The notes: a model not told the origin generated them from the letters alone. DNA of 64,000 nucleotides from Coprococcus eutactus (GCF_025149915.1 NZ_CP102278.1:186001-250000), one strand, 5' to 3'. Shown: positions 1 to 8,713, numbered from the stretch's first letter. Numbers and translations: made by a program.

Positions 1-70
1 TGTGTGCCAGCCAACGGTTTGGTTATATTCAAATAGTTGATAAGCAGATTAAATATACATAAACGATCTG

Positions 71-113
71 CCCCTGCATAGACTGTATAAAACAGAATAT
101 GCGGGGGCTTTTT
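71..113 (+). terminator. Terminator-like hairpin just before spoIIID
   Basis: A 10-bp stem (positions 71-80 with 98-107, one G-T pair) is followed by a T-rich run at 109-117. It would end a transcript arriving from the left edge of the window. Its right arm contains the G-rich stretch (103-107) that is also the only plausible ribosome binding site for the next gene, so folding would hide that site. Confidence 0.7.
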
Positions 114-115
114 CT

Positions 116-412
116 TTGAAGGGATACATAGAAGAACGGGCGGTAGAAGCAGCAAATTATATCATTGATACCAGAGCAACGGTCAGACAGACGGCGGACA
201 GGATGGGAATAAGCAAATCAACGGTTCACAAAGATATAACGGAGAGACTTATAAGGATCAGACCGATGCTGGCGGCTCAGGCGAGGGTCGTGCTGGATGC
301 AAATAAGGCGGAGAGACATATAAGGGGCGGACTTGCTACCAGGGAAAAGTATCTGCATGAACACGAGGTGGAGGAACAAAGGCGGAATAAGCAGATGATC
401 ACAAAGATTTAA
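116..412 (+). CDS. spoIIID: Sporulation transcription factor SpoIIID
   Basis: This 98-residue protein resembles Bacillus SpoIIID along its length. SpoIIID is a small DNA-binding protein that acts in the mother cell during sporulation, activating some sigma-E genes and repressing others. A helix-turn-helix lies at about residues 20-42, including the segment GISKSTVHKDITERL, which is nearly invariant in the family; the C-terminal basic segment HIRGGLATREKYL is also typical. The start is TTG at 116: it gives the N-terminus MKGYIEERA expected from the family (compare MHDYIKERT in Bacillus), and no in-frame ATG lies upstream. The G-rich ribosome binding site at 103-107 sits inside the preceding hairpin. 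About 120 nt separate it from the next gene. Family recognition shows that the organism sporulates or descends from sporulators. Confidence 0.93.
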   Translation: MKGYIEERAVEAANYIIDTRATVRQTADRMGISKSTVHKDITERLIRIRPMLAAQARVVLDANKAERHIRGGLATREKYLHEHEVEEQRRNKQMITKI

Positions 413-460
413 TACCTCGTGTGTTGTAATTTTTTCCGATATGGGGTAAACTTTTGTTGG

Positions 461-495
461 CTGCACATAGGATCCGACACGTGGTGTATGTGCAG
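461..495 (+). other. Hairpin in the gap between spoIIID and the yhaO-like gene
   Basis: Perfect 9-bp arms (461-469 and 487-495) enclose a 17-nt loop, 36 nt before the next start codon. No T-run follows, so it is not an obvious terminator. Its function is unknown; it could be a leader hairpin or an operator. Confidence 0.35.
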
Positions 496-531
496 TGAAG
501 ACAACAGTTTAATGCGATTAGAGGTTAGAAT

Positions 532-1584
532 ATGAGGTTTATACATATTTCGGACGTGCATTTGGGAATGACACCGGATAAGGGAAAAGCGTGGAGTGGT
601 GTCCGTGCAAAGGAAATAGAAGATACATTTGACAAGATCCTGGCAATTGCGGAAGAAAGAAAGGTCGATCTGCTTCTTGTGGCGGGAGATCTTTTTCATA
701 AGGCACCAGGGATTATTGATTTAGACATGCTGGATGGCAAGCTGGCAAAGCTCACGAATACCAAGACGATCATAGTTGCGGGAAGCAGCGACTATATAGA
801 GAAGGATTCACCATCGGAGACATTTGAATTTAAGTCAAATACAGTGATACTTCCTGCTGGTGAATTCAACAATGCGTATTTTGAGGATATAGATACCTGC
901 ATCACTGGATTCAGCTACGGACAGGAGACATACAAGGAGAATTTTGCAGAAGGGATAGAGCCGCAGAAGGAGGGCGCTGCAAATATACTTCTCATGTATG
1001 GCGGTGATGAGGAGCACGGTGCATTTGACTTCAGAAAGCTTGCCGATTCGGGATTTGATTATGTTGCATTGGGATATTTGAGAAAGCCAAAGCACATGGT
1101 GAAGAATAAAATGGCGTATCCGGGTTCCCCAGAGCCATTGACACACAGTGATACGGGCAAGCATGGTTTTATATATGGACAGATAATACACGGTGAGACG
1201 AGAATAAAGTGGGAGTCTATAGCTTGCAGAAGCTATATCAATCTGGGACTTGAGGTGAAGCCAGAATATACTGCTGCACAGATAGAGCGTGTGATCGAAA
1301 AGCAGATAGACAAGATGGGCAGTGAGAATATTTACAGAGTTATCCTCAAGGGACAGAAGGGTAGAAAGGTGGACACGACATTTGATGATCTGACATCCAG
1401 ATACATGATATATGATATTGTAGACAACACAATGTTTGACTACAATAAAGAAAGCCTTATGAAGGATAACGAGAACAATGTGCTGGGAAGATTCATTGCC
1501 GAACTTTCGCGAAATGATGATGTGGTCAGCAGAAAGGCACTTGAATACGGCCTGGAGGCTGTGATAGCTACTGGAGAAAAGTGA
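532..1584 (+). CDS. YhaO/SbcD-like metallophosphoesterase with degraded active site
   Basis: The 350-residue protein has the fold signature of the DNA-repair exonuclease subunit family (SbcD/Mre11/YhaO). The first metal motif is intact (D8-x-H10 in ISDVHLG) and so is the second (G52-D53). The family GNHD motif is replaced by GSSD (residues 84-87), the later LHG motif by MYGG, and the GHxH motif near the end of the phosphatase domain by GYLR, while the following YPGSPEP stays conserved. Most distal metal-binding His/Asn residues are therefore missing, which should weaken or abolish Mn-dependent nuclease activity. The start ATG has an AGAGG site 7 nt upstream. The stop overlaps the start of the AAA partner gene, so the two are translationally coupled and probably form one complex. 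Family placement is secure; loss of catalysis is inferred. Confidence 0.85.
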   Translation: MRFIHISDVHLGMTPDKGKAWSGVRAKEIEDTFDKILAIAEERKVDLLLVAGDLFHKAPGIIDLDMLDGKLAKLTNTKTIIVAGSSDYIEKDSPSETFEFKSNTVILPAGEFNNAYFEDIDTCITGFSYGQETYKENFAEGIEPQKEGAANILLMYGGDEEHGAFDFRKLADSGFDYVALGYLRKPKHMVKNKMAYPGSPEPLTHSDTGKHGFIYGQIIHGETRIKWESIACRSYINLGLEVKPEYTAAQIERVIEKQIDKMGSENIYRVILKGQKGRKVDTTFDDLTSRYMIYDIVDNTMFDYNKESLMKDNENNVLGRFIAELSRNDDVVSRKALEYGLEAVIATGEK

Positions 1585-3293
1585 TGTATATAAATAAATT
1601 GTTTTTGAAAGAATTTGGAAAATTCAACAATAGAGAGATAAAGCTAGAACAGGGGCTGAATGTCTTGTATGGAGATGAAGGTGCAGGAAAGAGCACGGTT
1701 AGGGATTTTGTAACCGGTATACTGTTTGGCATCAATAAATCCAGGGGACTTGGATCAGGCAGGGATGATTATTCTGCCAGAAAGCCGAAGGGTGGAAATG
1801 GATATTCTGGAAAAGCCCATGTGACAAGTGCAGGCAGGAACCATTTGCTTGAGAGAAATTTCAATATGACTACTGACGGAGCCACGCTCACGGATATAGA
1901 GAATGGCAAGAGTGAGAGACTTCGCACAAAGAATTCTTACAGGGGTATTCTGTTTGATATGGATAAGAGTACCTATGTAGATGCTCTGAATGTTGAGCCT
2001 GCAGACGAGTATGGAGACAGTGACAAGGCGGTGTGTGATTTCCTTGAGAAGTACCTTCACAACATTAGAGAGACTGGATGTAGCGGTATCAACAAGGCGG
2101 CTGCCATCCAGTACCTTGAAAACGAGCGAAAGAAATATGACAATAAGAAATACCTTATGCAGATAGAAGAACTTGAAGCCCAGATGGATGAGTTGGGAGA
2201 TGTGGATAAAGATCTGGAGGACATAAGGAAAGCCAGAAGAGAAGAACTTGACGCTTACAATATGGAAATTGCGAGACTCAAGCGGGAAGCGAGACAGCTT
2301 GTAAACGAGAAGGATGCGGAGATCCCCGACGAAGATGAGGACAGGGAGAGAAGTCATATATTCCTTGAGGTTGAGGCAATTGATGACGAGGATGAGAAGA
2401 AGGAGAAAAAGAAACAGGAGAAAAAGTCCAAGAAGCTTACAGACAATATATTTGTCATAATGGCTGTTGGAATCCTTGTTGTGGGTCTGATCACTCTCGC
2501 TGTTCATCTTGTGGGATTCCAGAAATCTATCCAGCAGCTGTTTGTTATATGTACTATAGCATTTGTCGCCATAACCATAATAGACGGTCTGTTCCGAAAA
2601 GGCGCATTTGACGGCGATAAGCTTCCGTCGGAGGAGGAATTTCAGAGGACGATATATGAGATGGGAAGGGCCACGGAATCAAGGACCGTGCGCGTGGAGA
2701 TAGACAGGGTGTTTCAGGAGGAGCACGATAAGAAGCTTGACATGTTTAAGTTCCAGGAGCATGATGCCATTGAGAAGAGGGATGCCTACTATGAACTCAA
2801 GGAGAAGAGGGATGCCATATTTGTGGATTACGATGCACTTGAGACGGAGAAGAAAGCGATCGATAAAGCTATTGATACGATCAACGACCTGTCAGACAGT
2901 CTGGCTGCCAGATTCGATGGGGTTGAGCAGAGTGTATCACAGATGCTTGGTCTGATATCTGATGGAAGATACACTGAGGTGAAACTGGACGATGATATGC
3001 ATGTTGCAGTGGAAAAGGATGGACATTTCTTCCGGGCTGAATTCTTGGGAAATGACGTGGTGAGACAGGTATATCTGGCTGTAAGGCTGGCTGTTGCAAA
3101 GATACTGGATGATGAGAAGATGCCTCTGCTGCTTGATGATGTGGTTGATGCCTCAGATGAGAGACAGCTTACAGGTGTATTTAAGGCGATAAGAACAGTT
3201 GATACCGAGCAGGTGATCCTTCTTACCTCAGATAGTGAGTTGATGAAAAAACTCGAGGATATGCGTATTACATGCAATGTGGTTACATTGTAA
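1584..3293 (+). CDS. YhaN/SbcC-like AAA ATPase with two membrane segments
   Basis: A 569-residue ABC/SMC-type ATPase, presumed partner of the preceding YhaO-like protein. The N-terminus holds a Walker A motif (GDEGAGKST, residues 30-38). A charged coiled-coil stretch spans about 180-280, followed by two hydrophobic segments at about 286-312 and 318-337, then a second coil and the C-terminal Walker B region LLLDDVVD with the D-loop-like ASDERQL. It is much shorter than classical SbcC, which has over 1000 residues and long coils; paired transmembrane segments are reminiscent of YhaN-type proteins. The ATG at 1584 overlaps the upstream stop (TGATG) and has a GGAG site 7 nt away, so it is preferred over GTG at 1581. 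The likely role is membrane-associated DNA repair or processing; the exact substrate cannot be told from sequence. Confidence 0.82.
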   Translation: MYINKLFLKEFGKFNNREIKLEQGLNVLYGDEGAGKSTVRDFVTGILFGINKSRGLGSGRDDYSARKPKGGNGYSGKAHVTSAGRNHLLERNFNMTTDGATLTDIENGKSERLRTKNSYRGILFDMDKSTYVDALNVEPADEYGDSDKAVCDFLEKYLHNIRETGCSGINKAAAIQYLENERKKYDNKKYLMQIEELEAQMDELGDVDKDLEDIRKARREELDAYNMEIARLKREARQLVNEKDAEIPDEDEDRERSHIFLEVEAIDDEDEKKEKKKQEKKSKKLTDNIFVIMAVGILVVGLITLAVHLVGFQKSIQQLFVICTIAFVAITIIDGLFRKGAFDGDKLPSEEEFQRTIYEMGRATESRTVRVEIDRVFQEEHDKKLDMFKFQEHDAIEKRDAYYELKEKRDAIFVDYDALETEKKAIDKAIDTINDLSDSLAARFDGVEQSVSQMLGLISDGRYTEVKLDDDMHVAVEKDGHFFRAEFLGNDVVRQVYLAVRLAVAKILDDEKMPLLLDDVVDASDERQLTGVFKAIRTVDTEQVILLTSDSELMKKLEDMRITCNVVTL

Positions 3294-3325
3294 TTATTTA
3301 TACATGTTAGGTGTTATAAAACATG

Positions 3326-3396
3326 AAAAAATCCCCTAATGATCAAGCTCTTATATCATTTGATATATGAATTATGGATCATTAGGGGATTTCTGT
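3326..3396. terminator. Bidirectional terminator between the yhaN-like gene and prs
   Basis: Near-perfect 16-bp arms (3329-3344 and 3377-3392) are flanked by an A-run on the left and T residues on the right. It lies between the convergent 3' ends of the yhaN-like gene and prs and can serve both. Confidence 0.85.
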
Positions 3397-3411
3397 ATTA
3401 ATTATGATATT

Positions 3412-4611
3412 CTAGTAATTCTCATAGTTGTCTGAGATAGTGTGCTTTACCTTATACTCAGCAATTCTTGCACTGATTCTCTCGGATGGATCGAGAAGAT
3501 CGCTGAGAGATGCATCGTGGTTCAAGTGATCAATTATGAGTGCGATATACTTGCTCATGTCGGCTGATACATACCAGTCACGGCTTGCAAGCTCTGGAAG
3601 CTGGTATGTGAGGTTGGTTGTGATGACCTTCTCAATGATACCCTCTTCATGACACTTGTCGAACACCTCGAGACCCTTTGTAAAGAGACCAAATGTAGCA
3701 AGAGCGAATACTCTTCTTGCCTTTCTCGCCTTGAGCTGCTTTGCAACGTCTATCATACTCTCTCCAGATGCGATCATATCATCGATGATGATAACATCCT
3801 TGCCCTCAACTGAATCGCCGAGGAATTCATGGGCAACGATAGGGTTACGTCCGTCAACTACTCTTGAGTAATCCCTTCTCTTGTAGAACATACCTACGTC
3901 AACACCAAGAAGGTTTGCAAAGTAGATAGCTCTGTGCATAGCACCTTCATCAGGTGAGATGACCATCATGTGGTCATTGCCAATCTCAAGATCAGGAGTA
4001 GATCTAAGAAGCGCCTTAACGAACTGGTAAGTAGGCTTCACATTCTCGAAACCGCTCTTAGGGATAGCGTTTACTACTCGTGGATCATGCGCATCAAATG
4101 TTACGATATTGTCGACACCGTACTGCTTGAGCTCCTGAAGCATAACAGCACAGTCAAGAGACTCACGACCTGATCTCTTGTGCTGACGGCTTTCGTAGAG
4201 GAAAGGCATGATAACTGTAAGCTTTCTAGGCTTATCTGTCATGGCAGAGATGATACGCTTAAGATCAGCGTAGTGGTCGTCTGGTGACATTCTCTGTGGC
4301 TGACCTGCCATTGTGTATGTGCAGCTGTAGTTTCCTACATCCAGCATAATATATATGTCTTTACCACGAACTGACTCGTTGACAATACCCTTAGCCTCAC
4401 CTGATCCAAATCTTGGACAGTCTGTGTCGATGAGATAAGAGTCCTTCTCATAACCATGGAATACGATACTTGATTTGTTTTCGTTCTGGCGGTTCTTTCT
4501 CCACTTAACGATGTAGGAGTCAACTTTCTTTCCAAGAGGCACGATGCTCTTGTGTGCAATGATTCCCAAGCTTCCTACGGGTATTGTTTCCAACTTACTA
4601 TCGTCTGGCAT
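3412..4611 (-). CDS. prs: Ribose-phosphate pyrophosphokinase (PRPP synthetase)
   Basis: The 399-residue protein makes PRPP from ribose 5-phosphate and ATP for nucleotide, His and Trp synthesis. It shows the PRPP-binding loop VIIIDDMIASGESM, a divergent catalytic segment (FDAHDPRV in place of the usual DLH motif) and the flexible-loop segment PFLYESRQHKRSGRE. It is about 80 residues longer than the ~315-residue class I enzymes, mostly through an N-terminal extension. I believe this long form is common in Lachnospiraceae-type clostridia, from general knowledge only. The start has a perfect AGGAGG site. It lies 61 nt downstream of the dnaI-like gene on the same strand with no terminator between, so it is probably the last gene of a dnaD-dnaI-prs transcript. 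Confidence 0.9.
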   Translation of the reverse strand: MPDDSKLETIPVGSLGIIAHKSIVPLGKKVDSYIVKWRKNRQNENKSSIVFHGYEKDSYLIDTDCPRFGSGEAKGIVNESVRGKDIYIMLDVGNYSCTYTMAGQPQRMSPDDHYADLKRIISAMTDKPRKLTVIMPFLYESRQHKRSGRESLDCAVMLQELKQYGVDNIVTFDAHDPRVVNAIPKSGFENVKPTYQFVKALLRSTPDLEIGNDHMMVISPDEGAMHRAIYFANLLGVDVGMFYKRRDYSRVVDGRNPIVAHEFLGDSVEGKDVIIIDDMIASGESMIDVAKQLKARKARRVFALATFGLFTKGLEVFDKCHEEGIIEKVITTNLTYQLPELASRDWYVSADMSKYIALIIDHLNHDASLSDLLDPSERISARIAEYKVKHTISDNYENY

Positions 4612-4672
4612 AATAAAATCCTCCTAATTTGAATATGTTCATTTTGCTGCCTTGTGTTTTGCAGACTGACGT

Positions 4673-5722
4673 CTACTTTCCAGTTATATGACTCATGCGC
4701 TTCATATAACGGATATTATCTCCGTAGAGATTGAATATGAGATAACTATCGATTATGCGGGACATTATACGTTCAGTATAGCGTTCCCTGATCATTTTCA
4801 AGTCCAGATTAGTGGATATGAGAGTGGACTGGTTTCTGATAGTTCTCTTATTTATAATCTCAAATAACTGGGATTGGACAAATGAATTGGTTAGTTCTGT
4901 GCCCAGATCGTCAATTATTAGAAAATCACAGTTGTAAATGTAGTCATATAGCATCTCTTGATGCTGTTCATGGTTGTTCTTCATAATAATATCCCGTAAG
5001 ATATTATCAAATAAGTTAATCGCAGACAAGTATAAAACTGTATAACCTTTATCAAGAAGGCTTTTTGCTATGCAGTTTGTGAGAAAGGTTTTGCCTGTCC
5101 CTGTCTCTCCGTACAGGAGAATGCCGGGTCTTTTGTTCTGAAAGTTTTCTGTAAAGTCTTTTACCTTTGCCAGTATATTGCTGGCATTTTTGTATGGCGT
5201 ATAACTGTAGCTGCCAAATGGTTCATCCCTGTATACGCTAAGATCAAATGTGTCAAAATTCTCTTTGTTAAGAACATTTTGAATTGTCGATTGCTCATAT
5301 AACTGGCTTATGACCATCTGTTTCAGACATGTGCATGGATTCCCGTTAACGTAGCCGCTGTCTTTGCATATGGAGCACGTGTATACTGGTAAAAGGTAAT
5401 CATCTGGAAATTCCGAAGATCTGATTAGGGATCTGCGTTCTTCCCTCAATGTTTCTTTTAAGGTCTGATTTAAAGCCTTGCTTGAGCTGGCATTTGAACT
5501 GCTGTCTGTGTTGCCTTTTGATCCCGGTGCTGTATCAGGATCATGCCTAATTATTCTCGCCCTGGCTTCCTGTACGGCCATGTGGACGAGCTCGTCATCT
5601 ATCTCCTTGACTCTTGGGAGTTTTTCGTATAGTTCGGCTTTCCGCCTGTCTTGTATGCGGAGATTATCCTGCCTTCTCCTGCTGAGCTGGGAGAGGATAT
5701 CATCGTAATCAATATTTTTCAT
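4673..5722 (-). CDS. DnaI/DnaC-type helicase loader ATPase
   Basis: A 349-residue AAA+ protein that loads the replicative helicase onto DNA. A Cys-rich zinc-binding segment (CSICKDSGYVNGNPCTC, about residues 115-131) precedes the ATPase core, as in DnaI. The core has Walker A GETGTGKT, Walker B FLIIDDLGTE, a sensor-1-like STN and the arginine-rich ERYTERIMSRI segment. The N-terminal 100 residues are charged and probably contact the helicase. It follows the DnaD-domain gene by 32 nt on the same strand, the classical clostridial primosome pair. IstB transposon ATPases are the main alternative, but the zinc segment and the dnaD neighbour argue for a chromosomal helicase loader. Confidence 0.88.
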   Translation of the reverse strand: MKNIDYDDILSQLSRRRQDNLRIQDRRKAELYEKLPRVKEIDDELVHMAVQEARARIIRHDPDTAPGSKGNTDSSSNASSSKALNQTLKETLREERRSLIRSSEFPDDYLLPVYTCSICKDSGYVNGNPCTCLKQMVISQLYEQSTIQNVLNKENFDTFDLSVYRDEPFGSYSYTPYKNASNILAKVKDFTENFQNKRPGILLYGETGTGKTFLTNCIAKSLLDKGYTVLYLSAINLFDNILRDIIMKNNHEQHQEMLYDYIYNCDFLIIDDLGTELTNSFVQSQLFEIINKRTIRNQSTLISTNLDLKMIRERYTERIMSRIIDSYLIFNLYGDNIRYMKRMSHITGK

Positions 5723-5754
5723 GATGGTTTATAATACCCCTGTTATATGTGTGC

Positions 5755-6999
5755 CTAAGATGTCTTCTTATCCTGGTTTAAGTCATCAGCAAGCATCTGC
5801 TCAAGCGCGGCCAACTGATCAGACATGTCTGTCTGCTGGAAGTTGGCGAAGCTGTTTGGTTTTGCTGCCGTGCTGTATGTATGTCCGGTATTCTCGTTCT
5901 TCTTCTTTATAAATTCCTGATCCAGTGTTTCTACATCCCTAATGGATTTTACACCATTTTTGTACCAGTTTTCAAGGATTCCGTTCACATATGCAAAATT
6001 GGCTGACTGAGGTCTTGATAGTATAGCTTTCTGACATGCCAAGGTTATGAGATCCTCAGAAAACTGCATCTCCTCAGACCAGGCATCTATGTAAGCGGTC
6101 TCTGCGCTCGTAGGTCTGTTCCTCGATATGCCAAGTTCACGGAACACCTTGCGGAAGAGAGGGTTGTATGCGTTGCTGTTCTCTCTGGCTTTCTCAACGG
6201 TATCTATGCCATTCTCATACCATGCCTTGGCAACCGCCTCGGCATACTTAAAGCTTTTCTTGCCGAGGGTGAGACAGTACTCTATGAGATACTCGATGAG
6301 CTCCTGTGAAAAATGAAGCTGATCGTATATGTATATCAGAGTCTCGCTCTCCGCCATGGAGAGCGTCTTGCCGTAAAAGGCCTCCGCCTCAAACAGGATA
6401 TCTGAGAATATATCATCCTCCTGTTTTTTTCTCAGCAGCTCAGGAGTGACCAGAACCTTGTCCGGTGGATTGTGGACAGTGGATACTGTGTGAACTGGCG
6501 CCGCGTCTGGGACGGAAATGTTCTGTTGCGCCGCAGGGCTTGTCTGCGCTGCCGCCGTGAAGATGTCCTCCTGCGTCATGTGAGATGCAGCAGTCCTGTC
6601 GGTACTGCGGGCATCCTCATTATCATGAATACCGGGGGTGTCGACCGAATAGTCCATGCCGAGCATGGACAGGCTGTCCAGTCCGTACATGTCCTCTGAC
6701 TTGTCCCTAAGGGGCAGAAGTGTTATTCCGGTCAGGACCTTCTGACTGTTGTAGTTGAGTTTCATAACATCCTGGCTTATCCAGTAACGGATAGCTTTGC
6801 ATATAAACTTTTCAGACAGGTCAAAGTGTCTGGCGATGTCTGCGATTGATACAGGCTCTCTGGAAGACATAAGCCGTACCAGATACAAATATACTTTAAC
6901 AAAATCTCCGTTGGCGGAGGTCATATAGTAGTCTATGAAAAAGTTTGATATGGAGGAATATGTTTCGTTTTTCTCTGATGTGATAGTGATGTAATTCAT
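5755..6999 (-). CDS. dnaD: DnaD-domain primosome protein
   Basis: This 414-residue protein has an N-terminal winged-helix region (about 30-90), a low-complexity Ala/Thr/Pro-rich linker (about 95-185) and two successive DnaB_2/DnaD C-terminal domains. Each domain ends in the family's aromatic motif: FKYAEAVAKAWYENGI near 245-260 and FAYVNGILENWYKNGV near 335-350. DnaD helps remodel DNA at origins and at restarting forks before helicase loading. The start has a GGAAGGA site 9 nt upstream. It is the first gene of the likely dnaD-dnaI-prs operon and is driven by the promoter at 7100-7127. DnaA-box-like 9-mers lie just upstream, so DnaA control is possible. Confidence 0.88.
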   Translation of the reverse strand: MNYITITSEKNETYSSISNFFIDYYMTSANGDFVKVYLYLVRLMSSREPVSIADIARHFDLSEKFICKAIRYWISQDVMKLNYNSQKVLTGITLLPLRDKSEDMYGLDSLSMLGMDYSVDTPGIHDNEDARSTDRTAASHMTQEDIFTAAAQTSPAAQQNISVPDAAPVHTVSTVHNPPDKVLVTPELLRKKQEDDIFSDILFEAEAFYGKTLSMAESETLIYIYDQLHFSQELIEYLIEYCLTLGKKSFKYAEAVAKAWYENGIDTVEKARENSNAYNPLFRKVFRELGISRNRPTSAETAYIDAWSEEMQFSEDLITLACQKAILSRPQSANFAYVNGILENWYKNGVKSIRDVETLDQEFIKKKNENTGHTYSTAAKPNSFANFQQTDMSDQLAALEQMLADDLNQDKKTS

Positions 7000-7099
7000 G
7001 TCAAAAATCCTTCCAATACTCCATAAAATAAGTACATTATTAAAAAATTAAAAATGTAGTTGATGTTTGTCATCAAGAAAAAAGTCTTATGACCGCTTC

Positions 7100-7127
7100 A
7101 TTATAACATGTACTTTTGGTATTGCAA
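7100..7127 (-). promoter_or_regulatory. Sigma-A promoter of the dnaD operon
   Basis: Read on the minus strand, TTGCAA (7122-7127) and a perfect TATAAT (7100-7105) are 16 nt apart, about 95 nt upstream of the dnaD start. No other good promoter is visible in this gap. Confidence 0.65.
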
Positions 7128-7162
7128 GAGCCCCTGCAGATGGTTAAAAAAAAGAGGGGGGG

Positions 7163-7189
7163 TGTTGATAATGTTGATAATGTGGATGG
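7163..7189 (-). promoter_or_regulatory. Three tandem DnaA-box-like 9-mers
   Basis: Three contiguous 9-mers read TGTTGATAA, TGTTGATAA and TGTGGATGG on the plus strand, that is, near-matches to the DnaA box TTATCCACA on the minus strand. They sit about 36 nt upstream of the dnaD -35 element in an AT-rich gap (7000-7330) that is otherwise free of genes. Confidence 0.45.
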
Positions 7190-7271
7190 TATTTTGACAA
7201 AAAAATGTTGAAAAATAAAAGTCAAGGAATTAACGGGGTTGTAAAGAATTTGTAAATATTATGTCAACATG

Positions 7272-7313
7272 TAAAAAAATAAACATGGTGGGGATAGTTT
7301 CCCACCATGTTTT
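7272..7313 (-). terminator. murC terminator
   Basis: Arms at 7281-7292 and 7301-7312 form a strong stem; on the minus strand it is followed by a T-run (7272-7280). It lies just downstream of the murC stop and the DnaA-box pair. Confidence 0.8.
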
Positions 7314-7330
7314 GTGGATAATGTGGATAA
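7313..7330 (-). promoter_or_regulatory. Two perfect tandem DnaA boxes
   Basis: TGTGGATAA occurs twice back to back (7313-7321 and 7322-7330), that is, two exact copies of the consensus DnaA box TTATCCACA on the minus strand. They directly abut the murC stop codon and overlap the outer edge of its terminator. Confidence 0.6.
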
Positions 7331-8713
7331 CTATTTTTTAATCAGGTCATTTCCTATAGAATAGACATTTCCGGCGCCCATAGTTATCAACAGATCATTT
7401 TTTTTGCAATTTTTTAAAAGATAGTTTTCTATATCATCGAAAGATGGCAGATAAAAGGCATCTGTGCCGGATTCTGCGATCTTCTCAGCGAGCTGTTTTG
7501 CCGATACGAGACCGGTATCCTTTTCCCTTGCCGCGTATATATCGGCGACGATGACATGGTCACATACCTTCAGGGCCTCTGCGAACTCGTCAAACAGGGC
7601 GTAAGTTCTTGAGTATGTATGTGGCTGGAATACACACCACAGCTCATTGTAGCTTGTGTTTTGGGCCGCCTTCAGTGTGGCTGAGATCTCCGTTGGGTGA
7701 TGAGCATAGTCATCCATGACTCTCACATTGTCCAATATGGTTCCCTTGTATTCAAAACGTCTCTCTGCGCCTACGCATTCTGACAGCCCCTGCTTGATGA
7801 CATCGATGGAGATTCCAAGCTCTAAGGCTGCTGCTATGGCGGATAATGAATTGTACACATTGTGTTCTCCAAACACTCTGAGGGTTATATCTGTCACCTC
7901 TTTGCCATCCACAACAAGTGTGTATGTAGGATGACCGAGATCGTCAAATCTAATGTTGTGTGCGGAATATTTATTCTGGGTACCCTTTCCAAATGTAACA
8001 ATGCGGCACTCAAGATCTCTGACAACAGTGTCGTAGTACTCCATATCACCATTTACGATGACGAGACCTTCTTTAGGAGTCTTGGTGGCAAATACATGGA
8101 ATGATTCAGCAATTTCATCGATATCCTTGAAGAAATCCAGATGGTCGGCATCCACATTGAGTATGATGCTGATGAACGGCTTGAATGCATGGTAGCTGTT
8201 GGTGTATTCACATGCCTCTGTCACAAAGTATTCTGACTTGCCGACACGGATGTTGCCTCCTATGCTGTCGAGGATTCCTCCGACTGATATGGTAGGGTCT
8301 GTGTCCGCATCAATAAGGATGTACGACAGCATGGAAGTCGTTGTGGTTTTGCCGTGGGTTCCGCTTACAGCTATTGAGTATTTGTAATTCTCCATGATCT
8401 GTCCGAGAAGCTGGGCTCTGGTGAGCATAGGTATTCCTTTTTCAACTGCAGCCTTGAATTCTTCGTTGTCAGGATGGATAGCTGCTGTATATACAACAAG
8501 GTCTATACTGTCAGTTATGTTGGATGCACGCTGACCTATATTTATGAGAGCTCCCATATCAGCAAGCTGATCTGTGATCTCAGATGCCTTCATGTCGGAT
8601 CCGGTTACCTTAAAACCTGCTTTGAGAAGGATCTCGGCGAGGCCGCTCATGCTGATACCGCCTATTCCCATGAAATGGACATTTATTGGCTTTGAAAAAT
8701 TGATCTTGTACAT
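7331..8713 (-). CDS. murC: UDP-N-acetylmuramate--L-alanine ligase
   Basis: A 460-residue Mur ligase that adds L-alanine to UDP-MurNAc in the cytoplasm, the first step of peptidoglycan stem-peptide synthesis. The N-terminal Rossmann segment VHFMGIGGISMSGLA, the ATP loop SGTHGKTTTTSM, the central residues EACEYTNSYHAF and the C-terminal MDDYAHHPTEI are all as in MurC; length is normal. A GGAAGG site precedes the ATG. It is probably monocistronic, with its own promoter (8780-8808) and terminator (7272-7313). Confidence 0.97.
   Translation of the reverse strand: MYKINFSKPINVHFMGIGGISMSGLAEILLKAGFKVTGSDMKASEITDQLADMGALINIGQRASNITDSIDLVVYTAAIHPDNEEFKAAVEKGIPMLTRAQLLGQIMENYKYSIAVSGTHGKTTTTSMLSYILIDADTDPTISVGGILDSIGGNIRVGKSEYFVTEACEYTNSYHAFKPFISIILNVDADHLDFFKDIDEIAESFHVFATKTPKEGLVIVNGDMEYYDTVVRDLECRIVTFGKGTQNKYSAHNIRFDDLGHPTYTLVVDGKEVTDITLRVFGEHNVYNSLSAIAAALELGISIDVIKQGLSECVGAERRFEYKGTILDNVRVMDDYAHHPTEISATLKAAQNTSYNELWCVFQPHTYSRTYALFDEFAEALKVCDHVIVADIYAAREKDTGLVSAKQLAEKIAESGTDAFYLPSFDDIENYLLKNCKKNDLLITMGAGNVYSIGNDLIKK

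Noticed and set aside
1755..2507. Long open frame on the minus strand inside the yhaN-like gene
   Set aside because: It mirrors the opposite strand of a well-supported gene, resembles no family and has no ribosome binding site.
4673..5722. IstB-type transposon helper ATPase
   Set aside because: No transposase is adjacent; the zinc-binding Cys motif and the neighbouring dnaD gene fit a helicase loader.
7020..7330. Chromosomal replication origin
   Set aside because: DnaA-box-like sites and AT-rich DNA are present, but dnaA, dnaN, recF and gyrB are not adjacent and only five boxes are seen, so a secondary DnaA-binding locus is more likely.
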